This document shows positions 1 through 7,125 of a stretch of DNA of 35,198 nucleotides, one piece after another. This DNA comes from Treponema sp. (GTDB taxonomy: Bacteria; Spirochaetota; Spirochaetia; Treponematales; Treponemataceae). The stretch is taken from positions 1-35,198 of the forward strand of contig JAILNY010000114.1 of assembly GCA_024691105.1 (NCBI GenBank), written 5' to 3'. The notes under the pieces are model-generated. The model had not been told where the DNA came from, did no database searches, and saw nothing but the letters and a program-made list of their open reading frames with translations. Position numbers and translations under genes: made by a program. The stretch's first letter is position 1. Each line of letters starts with the position of its first letter.

Positions 1-1
1 T

Positions 2-1012
2 GACCATCCATTTCATAAATGCTTTCCTTTTGGTAATTATATTTTTTCTTTAGCATATTGCAAATATATTTTAGAAAAAAAATTTAATGATACAAAAATT
101 ATCGAAGATTATTTACAACGTAAACTAATAAGTGCTCAAAACAACAAAACTGATTTTAAAATGTATAATGAAAATTTAGGTGAGTTTTCTGTTTTCTTAT
201 ATCTTTTTTATGGCTTATTTTGCGTAAACAATGAAGTTTGTAATTACACAAAAATTGAATACGAACCAGATGGAGATAATAATAAAGTATTTGAGTATTC
301 ATTCCATAGAGCAGATGGAATAAAATTACTTTTTGAAGTAAAGACGCTAACTTGTGAGCCTGAGATTAAAGATTCAAATGTTGTGAATTTTCACGATTTA
401 AACAATGGACAACTTTTTTATAAAAAATATTTTAAACCTGATACTTCAGATTGTATCCCTGATGAAATTAAGCAGAATGGGATAGAATTAAGTTCTAATT
501 ATAGACAGATTGCTCATAATATACGAAGAATTATAGAAAAATGTGAAAATGATAATAATATAAAGATTGGCTTTATTGTAATTAATTATGGAACATCAAG
601 AGAAGAATTCTTATCATATTTATATAACTCTCAATATGGATACTTAAATACATATCCACTTGAGAAGGTTGACTCGATTGTGTTATGGTCAATGTATACA
701 ACTACAACTCTATTTATGCCTGAACTACTTGAAAATGAACAAATTTTCGTTTTTCCAAAAAATATTTCTGAAATTGATACGGACTTATATAATAAATTGC
801 GTTTAAATAATTTCGTTGAAAAAAAAGCAACTTATAAATATTACAAAACCATTGAAGACCGCTACGGAGTATACGAACTGATAAAAAATGAGAACATTGT
901 AACTATTTTACCGAAAATTGACAGTAGAATTGTTCAAGCTATATCTACAAAACTAGCCAATACTGAAGAAGAAAGATACAAGCTTACTTTAGATTTCTTT
1001 AACCTTGATTAA
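2..1012 (+). CDS. Partial AT-rich hypothetical protein with nuclease-like D...ExK motif (5' end outside window)
   Basis: The reading frame is open from base 2 to the stop at 1010-1012, so the gene starts upstream of the window. The first in-window ATG (161) is probably internal, because the frame before it codes sensibly and no Shine-Dalgarno site precedes it. Counted from that ATG, residues D52 and E59-V-K61 (context ADGIKLLFEVKTL) resemble the core of a PD-(D/E)XK nuclease. A helix (NYRQIAHNIRRIIEK) and a hydrophobic strand (KIGFIVINY) follow, which also fits that fold. No family is recognised with certainty. The gene is much more AT-rich than the genes that follow, and the composition changes sharply near 1057. 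This suggests recent transfer, possibly from a restriction or defence locus. The nuclease assignment rests on a short motif only. Confidence 0.6.
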   Translation, partial: DHPFHKCFPFGNYIFSLAYCKYILEKKFNDTKIIEDYLQRKLISAQNNKTDFKMYNENLGEFSVFLYLFYGLFCVNNEVCNYTKIEYEPDGDNNKVFEYSFHRADGIKLLFEVKTLTCEPEIKDSNVVNFHDLNNGQLFYKKYFKPDTSDCIPDEIKQNGIELSSNYRQIAHNIRRIIEKCENDNNIKIGFIVINYGTSREEFLSYLYNSQYGYLNTYPLEKVDSIVLWSMYTTTTLFMPELLENEQIFVFPKNISEIDTDLYNKLRLNNFVEKKATYKYYKTIEDRYGVYELIKNENIVTILPKIDSRIVQAISTKLANTEEERYKLTLDFFNLD

Positions 1013-1056
1013 GATAACTAATTTTAATCATTATATTTGATAGGAGTAGTTGAGAA

Positions 1057-1416
1057 ATGACCTTTATATTCGTAGCCCTGGGCGGGGCCGTGGGAGCGTG
1101 TGCCCGTTATGCAATCAGCCTGATTCCAGTAAAATCGCAGTTTCCAATTCTCACACTGATAACAAATCTTCTTGGTGCACTTCTGATTGGCTTTATCGTT
1201 GGAATTGCAGAAAGCCGGAACGTTTCTAAAAACACCATGCTGTTTCTGAAAACTGGAGTTTGCGGAGGCTTTACAACCTTTTCAACCTTTAGCCTCGAAG
1301 CCTATAACTTGATGTCGCAGAAAGATTATGGACTTTGCGCCCTGTATGTTGCCTTGAGCGTTGCATGCTGTATCGCAGGTGTCTGGTGCGGAAAGAAACT
1401 TGCGGTACTGGTATAA
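1057..1416 (+). CDS. crcB: Fluoride ion channel CrcB/Fluc
   Basis: This 119-residue protein has the size and four hydrophobic segments of the Fluc/CrcB family, small dual-topology membrane channels that export fluoride. Family signatures are all present: GGAVGACARY near the N-terminus, TLITNLLGALLIG in the second segment, and GVCGGFTTFSTFSLE, the segment with the conserved polar track and central sodium site. An AGGAG Shine-Dalgarno site about ten bases before the ATG supports the start. There is no fluoride riboswitch in the short upstream region. It lies directly after the AT-rich gene and 16 bases before the next gene. A single copy is enough for a homodimeric channel; no second crcB is seen here. 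Confidence 0.95.
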   Translation: MTFIFVALGGAVGACARYAISLIPVKSQFPILTLITNLLGALLIGFIVGIAESRNVSKNTMLFLKTGVCGGFTTFSTFSLEAYNLMSQKDYGLCALYVALSVACCIAGVWCGKKLAVLV

Positions 1417-1432
1417 CAATTGGTGGCACAAC

Positions 1433-2563
1433 ATGAATAAGGAATGGTCTGAAAAAAATAAGAAAATGCAGACGCTGCTTTCAAAAAGCGCAACCTTCGC
1501 AAACGGAATAAACACTCTTCTTGAATTGCGCGGCAATTTGTTCGAAGAGATTTCTTCTATCGTAAAAACTTTTCCGCCTGTGGCATTTTATCAGATGCCC
1601 TTTGGATCGGGCGACGGAAATCATAACGCTACCCTCGCATGGTCGCTCTGGCATCTGTTTCGGGTAGAAGACATTGTCGCTCATACATTGATTTTAAACG
1701 ACAAGCAGATTCTTTTTAAAAACGGCTGGCTAAAGAAAATAAAAAGTCCGACCATCACGACAGGAAACGAGCTTGACGGCGAGGCGATGATTGAGTTTTC
1801 AAAAGCGCTGAATGTCAAAGCTCTTTACGAATACTGTGTGTCCGTGATGGATTTTACAAACGAGATTTTAAAGGGCCTGCAATTTTCCGATTTAAAGAAA
1901 AAGTTTTCGGACGAGGACAAAGAACGCCTTGCCGCAAGCGAATGCGTCAGCGCGGAAGAATCTGCTTTCTGGCTGATCGATTTTTGGTGTAGCAAAAATA
2001 TGAAAGGCCTGATTCAAATGCCTTTTTCGCGCCACTGGATTATGCATGTGGAAGCGATGCGTCGAATAAAAAACAAGCTGTGTCAGCAGGCAAAAAAAGA
2101 ATTTCCAGAAAATTCAGAATCTTCATTCAGCATACGAAAACTTTCGGAAGCGGATATTCCAGAAGCGCATTCACTTGCCTGGAAAGTTTTCAGCGAATAC
2201 GAGTCGCCGGATTATTCTGCTGAGGGAACTGAAGAATTCAGAAAGACACTTAACGATCCTGCGTATTTAAGCGGCCTGGAGTATTACGGAACTTTTGATG
2301 GAAACAGACTTATCGCAGTCGGTTCAATAAAGGCAGAAAAACGCCACATTTGTTTTATGTTTGTTGATGGAAGTTATCACAGGCGCGGTATTGGGCGTTG
2401 TTTGATTCGTCACGTCCTGAATGAATTCAAAGGCGAGACAATCACGCTCAATTCTTCTCCGTACGGCTTGCCCTTTTACAAGGCTGTAGGATTTGTTCCG
2501 ACGGAAGAAGAAAAAACAGTCAATGGAATCCGCTTTACGCCTATGAAATTCATTCCCAATTAA
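1433..2563 (+). CDS. DinB-like domain fused to GNAT N-acetyltransferase
   Basis: The start is placed at the ATG at 1433, sixteen bases after crcB. A longer frame runs back to 1361 but would lie inside crcB. The product is 376 residues. Residues 10-210 are helical, with histidines at 64, 74 and 84 and a late RHWIMHVEAMRRIK helix, resembling the metal-binding four-helix bundle of the DinB/YfiT superfamily. This part is an inference from spacing and style. Residues from about 230 to the end are a clear GNAT acetyltransferase, opening with FSIRKLSEADIPEA and carrying the acetyl-CoA loop HRRGIGRCLI and the C-terminal PFYKAVGF. Substrate is unknown. It is followed without a gap by a strong Shine-Dalgarno site for the next gene, so the two are probably cotranscribed. 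Confidence 0.8.
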   Translation: MNKEWSEKNKKMQTLLSKSATFANGINTLLELRGNLFEEISSIVKTFPPVAFYQMPFGSGDGNHNATLAWSLWHLFRVEDIVAHTLILNDKQILFKNGWLKKIKSPTITTGNELDGEAMIEFSKALNVKALYEYCVSVMDFTNEILKGLQFSDLKKKFSDEDKERLAASECVSAEESAFWLIDFWCSKNMKGLIQMPFSRHWIMHVEAMRRIKNKLCQQAKKEFPENSESSFSIRKLSEADIPEAHSLAWKVFSEYESPDYSAEGTEEFRKTLNDPAYLSGLEYYGTFDGNRLIAVGSIKAEKRHICFMFVDGSYHRRGIGRCLIRHVLNEFKGETITLNSSPYGLPFYKAVGFVPTEEEKTVNGIRFTPMKFIPN

Positions 2564-2573
2564 AGGAGGCACT

Positions 2574-2762
2574 ATGGCAACAACAAAAGAATATCATGAT
2601 TATGTAATGGAATGTCTGGAGAAAGCGGGCGAAGTTACTTCCAGAAAAATGATGGGCGAATATTGCCTCTATTATAACGGAAAACCGACCTGCGAAATCG
2701 GAAAAACCATCCGACTTATAAATCTTCTTGGTCTGGACATTTTTGTTGAAGCGAGGGGGTAA
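2574..2762 (+). pseudogene. Truncated TfoX N-terminal-domain-like protein
   Basis: A near-perfect Shine-Dalgarno site (AAGGAGG, 2563-2569) overlaps the previous stop codon and fixes the ATG at 2574. Residues 1-37 (MATTKEYHDYVMECLEKA..., then RKMMGEYCLYYNGK) match the start of TfoX/Sxy N-terminal-domain proteins, which are usually about 100-110 residues. After residue 38 the similarity stops and a short unrelated tail runs to a stop at residue 63. The rest of the domain is not seen in the other two plus-strand frames downstream, so this looks like an internal deletion and not a simple frameshift. It may still be translated. Function, if any, is unknown. Confidence 0.6.
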
Positions 2763-2880
2763 AGGGTAGCCTGATTCAATGGCAGAAAAGATTGTGAATA
2801 ATAATCTTTGACAACAAGGAATAATTAAATTCACCTTGCCTTTAAAGTCCAAGCCCTGCGTTGTCATTTCCCGTCATAGT

Positions 2881-2909
2881 TTGCACATACTGTCAAAATT
2901 TGCTATTAT
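2881..2909 (+). promoter_or_regulatory. Predicted sigma70-type promoter of hisD
   Basis: TTGCAC (2881-2886), a 17-base spacer and TATTAT (2904-2909), preceded by TG (2901-2902) as in an extended -10. The expected transcription start is at 2916-2917, on or next to the first ATG of hisD. Confidence 0.65.
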
Positions 2910-2916
2910 TTTACCT

Positions 2917-4284
2917 ATGATGAAAATTTTATATGCAAAAGACCTTGAGCCTGAGTGGTTTGATGGACGCAATTTTGAAGGGACTAACGAGACGGTACAG
3001 AGCGTTATTACTGACGTTGTAAAAAACGGGGACGAAGCGCTCAAAAAGTATGGACAGAAATTTGATGTATCTGCTCCTGCGCATTTTTTGATTCCAGAGA
3101 AAGAATTAAAGGCAGCTGCGGATAAACTCAAAACAGAAAAGCCGGATATTTATAACGCGATAGTTTATTCCCACGACCTTGCATATAAATTTGCCCTTCG
3201 TCAGAAAAAATCTTTTGACGATTTTGAAGAAGAACTTACTCCGGGGCTTTTTACCGGCCAGAAAACTATTGCGGTTGACCGGGCTGGCGTTTACGTTCCT
3301 GCAGGAAGATTTCCGCTTGTGTCTACCGTCATCATGACAGTGACTCCGGCTGTGGCCGCTGGTGTAAAGGACATCGTTCTTTGTACACCGCCGCGCGTTC
3401 ACCCGGATGATAAAGCCGATGCCGAATCAAAAGGACTTGGTGTTCCTGGTAAACCATACATTGGCGGTAAGCCTTATGCTGACGAAGGAATTATGGCAGC
3501 CGCTTACATCTGTGGCGCAAAAAAATGTTACGCGTGCGGCGGTTCTCAGGCAATTGCTGCGATGGCTTACGGAACAGAGTCAATTCCAAATGTAGATGTA
3601 ATTGTCGGACCTGGTAACAAATTTGTTGCTGCTGCAAAAAAACAGGTTTACGGAAAAGTCGGAATCGACATGGTTGCAGGTCCGACAGAAGTATTTGTTA
3701 TCGCAGATTCTTCTGCAGATCCACGCTGGGTTGCGGCAGACTTGCTTGCTCAGGCTGAACACGATGTAGTTGCACAGGCGGTTCTTGCAACTCCGGATGA
3801 AGTATTTGCAAAAAAAGTTTTTGACGAAATTCAAATTCAACTTGAACAGCTTGAAACAAAAGAGACTGCGCGTGCAAGTTTAGATTCCTATGGAAGAATT
3901 ATAATTACAGAATCTCTTGAGCAGGCCGCAGAGCTTGCAAACCGAAAGGCTCCTGAACACCTTGAACTTGCAATGGAAGAAGGCGAGGCGCGCGATAAAA
4001 TTCAAAACATGGTTCACAACTATGGATCACTTTTTATCGGACACTACGCAGCCGAAGTCTTTGGTGACTATGCGGCAGGTCTTAATCACACGCTTCCGAC
4101 TTCGGGCGTTGCTCACTACTCGGGCGGTTTGAGTGTAAGAATGTTTTTAAAAACCGTAACAACTTTGCGTGCTGTAAAAGATTCGGAAGGAATGAAAAAG
4201 TCGGCAGAGGCTGCAGGCTTTTTAGGTGATGCAGAAGGTCTTGCCGCACATGCAAAAGCAGCACGTATTCGTTTAGAAAAATAA
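2917..4284 (+). CDS. hisD: Histidinol dehydrogenase
   Basis: HisD oxidises L-histidinol to L-histidine in two NAD-dependent steps, the end of histidine synthesis. The 455-residue length from the ATG at 2917 fits the family; a second ATG follows at 2920. Family blocks are present: GPGNKFVAAAKKQVYG, the zinc-site region AQAEHD, the catalytic region KAPEHLELA, GDYAAGLNHTLPT and the C-terminal EGLAAHAKAARIR. No Shine-Dalgarno site precedes the start. A strong promoter places transcription initiation at the ATG, so a leaderless mRNA is likely. A longer frame from a TTG at 2836 lies upstream of that promoter and adds residues unlike the family. No other his gene is nearby; the next genes are def and fmt. 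Confidence 0.93.
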   Translation: MMKILYAKDLEPEWFDGRNFEGTNETVQSVITDVVKNGDEALKKYGQKFDVSAPAHFLIPEKELKAAADKLKTEKPDIYNAIVYSHDLAYKFALRQKKSFDDFEEELTPGLFTGQKTIAVDRAGVYVPAGRFPLVSTVIMTVTPAVAAGVKDIVLCTPPRVHPDDKADAESKGLGVPGKPYIGGKPYADEGIMAAAYICGAKKCYACGGSQAIAAMAYGTESIPNVDVIVGPGNKFVAAAKKQVYGKVGIDMVAGPTEVFVIADSSADPRWVAADLLAQAEHDVVAQAVLATPDEVFAKKVFDEIQIQLEQLETKETARASLDSYGRIIITESLEQAAELANRKAPEHLELAMEEGEARDKIQNMVHNYGSLFIGHYAAEVFGDYAAGLNHTLPTSGVAHYSGGLSVRMFLKTVTTLRAVKDSEGMKKSAEAAGFLGDAEGLAAHAKAARIRLEK

Positions 4285-4298
4285 GAGCGGAGAATAAT

Positions 4299-4871
4299 AT
4301 GCTTAGAATTACAAAACTTGGTGAAGAAGTTTTAAGACAGGTTGCAGTTCCTGTAAATCCTGAAGAAATAAATGACGATTTTCGTTCACTCACAGAAGAA
4401 ATGTTTGAAACAATGATTGAAGCAAACGGCGTTGGACTTGCTGCTCCTCAGGTAGGAATAAGCAAACGTTTTTTTGTTGTTATGTCTGATGATGATGTAA
4501 AGCGCGTGTTTGTAAATCCGCAGATTGTTTCTACTTCCAGTGAAATGTGCGATTACGAAGAAGGCTGTTTGAGTCTTCCAAAGATTTACGAAAATATTAA
4601 GCGTCCTGCGCGTGTTACAGTTCAGGCGCTTGATGAAAACGGCAAAAAGTTTACGCTCGAAGCCGACGGACTTTTGGCCAGAATCATTCAGCACGAAAAC
4701 GATCATCTTGACGGAATTGTATTTATAGATAAAGGCGATCCGGAATTTAAAAAGGAAGCTGAAGCTACAATGGCAAAACGCATGAAGCGTTACGAAGAAA
4801 AAATCAAGGCTAAAGAAGCTAAAGAGCGAAAGATTGCTGCAAAGAAAGCGGCAAAAGAAAACAAAGCGTAA
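4299..4871 (+). CDS. def: Peptide deformylase
   Basis: Deformylase removes the N-formyl group from nascent proteins and is a metallohydrolase. All three motifs are present: NGVGLAAPQVG, EGCLSLP with the metal ligand Cys90, and QHENDH with His132, Glu133 and His136. These positions equal the Escherichia coli numbering. The protein is 190 residues, about 20 longer than the usual length, because of a lysine- and alanine-rich basic helix from about residue 150 to the end (repeats such as KAKEAKERKIAAKKAAK). The tail might touch the ribosome or nucleic acid, which is inference. A GGAG Shine-Dalgarno site lies before the ATG. It starts 14 bases after hisD and 14 bases before fmt, so the three are probably one transcript. 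Confidence 0.96.
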   Translation: MLRITKLGEEVLRQVAVPVNPEEINDDFRSLTEEMFETMIEANGVGLAAPQVGISKRFFVVMSDDDVKRVFVNPQIVSTSSEMCDYEEGCLSLPKIYENIKRPARVTVQALDENGKKFTLEADGLLARIIQHENDHLDGIVFIDKGDPEFKKEAEATMAKRMKRYEEKIKAKEAKERKIAAKKAAKENKA

Positions 4872-4885
4872 AGCCAGGAGTTTTA

Positions 4886-5911
4886 ATGATTAAAGTTTTG
4901 TATGCCGGAAGCCCGGAACCTGCTGCCCTTACTCTCCGCGCTCTGATAGAAGCAAGTGGCGCGTCAGGAGAAAGAGGTACGTTCAAAATTGTCGGCGTTC
5001 TTACTAATCCTCCGACTGCAAAAGGCCGTCACAAAGAATTAACGCCAACTCCAGTTGGTTCTCTTGTCTTAGAAAATTGTACTGGTGAAAATGCAATTCC
5101 TGTTTTTACACCGGAGCATCTTGATGCCGCAGCCCGCGAACAGATTGCGCCGCTTGGTGCTGATATCTTAGTCTGTTTTGCCTACGGTCATATTTTTGGA
5201 CCAAAGTTTTTGTCGATGTTTAAAATGGGCGGAATAAATCTTCACCCGTCGCTTCTTCCAAAATATCGCGGCTGTACACCTGTCCCTGCAAGCATTTTAA
5301 ACCGCGATACCGAAACAGCGTTTACTGTTCAGACTCTTGCAAACGAAATGGACGCCGGAAATATTCTTGCGCAGAAAAAAATATCGCTTACTGGACGCGA
5401 AACTGCAGGCTCGCTTTTGACTGACTGCGCAAAAGAAGGCGCTGCGCTAATCATCGACTTGTTGCGCGAGGCTGATAAAAATGGTGAACTTACAAAAGGT
5501 ATTCCACAGTCTGGCGAAGCAAGTTATACACAAATCATAAAAAAAGAAGACGGCCGCCTGGACTGGAAAAAGACTACCGCAGAACTGGATGCTCAAATCC
5601 GTGCATACACTCCGGACCCTGGATGCTTTTGTCAGTGGGGAAGCGACGAAAAAAGCGAAAATCTTCGTATCCTTGAAGCACATATTCTTGAAGACGAAAA
5701 ACGTTCCTGTGCAAATTCACCATATAAACCTGAGATGGAAAGCCAGACAAGTGGAACCGTGCTTGCATTTGACAAGCCGACCGGCATCTGGATTAAAACC
5801 GGAGATGGAATTTTGTGCGTGACAAAGCTTCAAAAGCAGGGTAAAAACGCGATGGACTACAAAGACTTTATGAACGGCACTCGTGATTTTATTGGCACTC
5901 TATTGAAGTGA
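4886..5911 (+). CDS. fmt: Methionyl-tRNA formyltransferase
   Basis: Fmt formylates the initiator methionyl-tRNA using 10-formyl-tetrahydrofolate and is the functional partner of def, its direct upstream neighbour. The N-terminal formyltransferase fold is clear: YAGSPEPAALTLRAL, then CFAYGHIFGPKFL and the folate-site block NLHPSLLPKYRGCTPVPASI, followed by NEMDAGNIL. The C-terminal tRNA-binding domain begins near residue 210 (KKEDGRLDWKKTTAELDAQIRAY). At 341 residues it is somewhat longer than the E. coli enzyme (315), through extra loops near residues 25-35 and 260-290. The start at 4886 has an AGGAG site (4876-4880). Confidence 0.95.
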   Translation: MIKVLYAGSPEPAALTLRALIEASGASGERGTFKIVGVLTNPPTAKGRHKELTPTPVGSLVLENCTGENAIPVFTPEHLDAAAREQIAPLGADILVCFAYGHIFGPKFLSMFKMGGINLHPSLLPKYRGCTPVPASILNRDTETAFTVQTLANEMDAGNILAQKKISLTGRETAGSLLTDCAKEGAALIIDLLREADKNGELTKGIPQSGEASYTQIIKKEDGRLDWKKTTAELDAQIRAYTPDPGCFCQWGSDEKSENLRILEAHILEDEKRSCANSPYKPEMESQTSGTVLAFDKPTGIWIKTGDGILCVTKLQKQGKNAMDYKDFMNGTRDFIGTLLK

Positions 5912-5931
5912 CTTGATATATAAAGTATATT
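5903..5931 (+). promoter_or_regulatory. Possible promoter of the PASTA-protein gene
   Basis: TTGAAG (5903-5908), 17 bases, then TATATT (5926-5931), overlapping the end of fmt. The AT-rich run that follows (5932-5972) holds no other feature. A start near 5938 would leave a 35-base leader with an AGGTG site. Confidence 0.4.
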
Positions 5932-5972
5932 ATATAGAACAATACATCATTAAAAATAAAAGGTGTTGATTT

Positions 5973-7109
5973 ATGTCAGAAAAGAATAAGAAATCTTTTA
6001 AAGAAAGCATTAAGGATTTTGGTATTTCAATTACAAATACAAAAGAAACAATGGAGCAGACTGGTGCTGCTTTTATCTGGTATACAGTTGCTTTGTTTAT
6101 CATAATGGGCATTGCATGTGTTGCAGTTTTTCTTGCAGCAAATAAAGGTGAAGAACGCGTTCTTGTTCCTGATGTTGTTGGATCAAATATTATTCGTGCA
6201 GAACTTATTCTGCAGGACAAGGAACTTTATCCGCGCCTTCAGATGCGTTATTCGGATGTGCCGGGTCAGGCTGGACAGATTATTTCTCAGAGTCCAAAGG
6301 CTGGTGCAGTTGTAAAAGCTTCAAGCCGTGTAACACTTGTTGTAAGCCGTGGTGTAGTTTTTGATCATGTTGGAAATTATGTAGGAACAAATCTTGATGC
6401 GTTAAAGTCAACTCTTGATGCACTTTATGCCGGTGCTGAAATTCCTTCTATTACAATTGCAGCTCCAATCTTTAAACAGGATTCTGCTCCAATAGGAACA
6501 ATTCTTGAACAGGAACCTGCAGAAGGAACTCCAATTACTCAGCCGGTTGCATTAAAGCTTGTTGTATCAAGCGGTCCACAAAAAGCAATGGTTTCAATTC
6601 CTGATTTTACAGGTAAGACTGTAACAGAAGTTCTTGCGCTTATGCCGACAACAAAGCTTACTTTTGAATTTACACAGCACGTTGCAACTGCATCAGAAAA
6701 ACCGGGAACAGTTGTTAAACAGACAAATCCAAGTAATAAAAAAGAAGTTGCTGAATATTCTAAAGTTCAGCTTGAATTTGCAATGCCACAGGTAACAGAC
6801 GCAACAGAAGAATCTTCTGAAACCAGAGTAAATGACATTACAAATAAAACAGAAGACGAAGCAACAGAAGCAGGGCTTGTTCGTGATACAACAAATTATG
6901 TTCACGGAATTTTTTCTACAACAATTCCTGAGTATCCTTATGCAGTTCCTGTAAAGCTTGATGTAATTCCTCAGGAAGGTTCTCGCTACGGAATTGCAAC
7001 ATTCAACCATATTGGCGGTGCATTAACAATTCCTTATGCAGTACCACATGGCTCGGTTTTAGTATTGAGTGTACTTGACCGCGAGGTTGAAAGAGAATCA
7101 GTTCAGTAA
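5973..7109 (+). CDS. Membrane-anchored PASTA-domain protein without kinase domain
   Basis: The 378-residue protein has a short cytoplasmic N-terminus, one membrane helix (about residues 31-53, FIWYTVALFIIMGIACVAVF) and an extracytoplasmic part made of PASTA repeats. Three repeats can be followed: about 58-125 (VPDVVGSN...SQSPKAG), 126-200 (EQEPAEGTPI) and 205-275 (IPDFTGKTV...KQTNPSN). A more diverged region follows. PASTA repeats bind peptidoglycan fragments or lipid II and usually sit on Ser/Thr kinases or penicillin-binding proteins. Here no catalytic domain is attached, so this is probably a cell-envelope sensor or scaffold (inference). The Shine-Dalgarno site is AGGTG. The aroD-aroE start lies 16 bases after the stop. 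Confidence 0.85.
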   Translation: MSEKNKKSFKESIKDFGISITNTKETMEQTGAAFIWYTVALFIIMGIACVAVFLAANKGEERVLVPDVVGSNIIRAELILQDKELYPRLQMRYSDVPGQAGQIISQSPKAGAVVKASSRVTLVVSRGVVFDHVGNYVGTNLDALKSTLDALYAGAEIPSITIAAPIFKQDSAPIGTILEQEPAEGTPITQPVALKLVVSSGPQKAMVSIPDFTGKTVTEVLALMPTTKLTFEFTQHVATASEKPGTVVKQTNPSNKKEVAEYSKVQLEFAMPQVTDATEESSETRVNDITNKTEDEATEAGLVRDTTNYVHGIFSTTIPEYPYAVPVKLDVIPQEGSRYGIATFNHIGGALTIPYAVPHGSVLVLSVLDREVERESVQ

Positions 7110-7125
7110 AAAACGTTTTATAAAA

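Noticed and set aside
1013..1056. Fluoride riboswitch before crcB
   Set aside because: The 44-base gap is too short and lacks the pseudoknot-forming conserved bases; only an AGGAG site is present.
1361..1432. Longer N-terminus for the DinB-GNAT gene
   Set aside because: These bases encode the end of crcB in another frame, and no Shine-Dalgarno site supports the upstream start.
2836..2916. TTG-started N-terminal extension of hisD
   Set aside because: It lies upstream of the predicted promoter and codes for residues unlike any HisD start.
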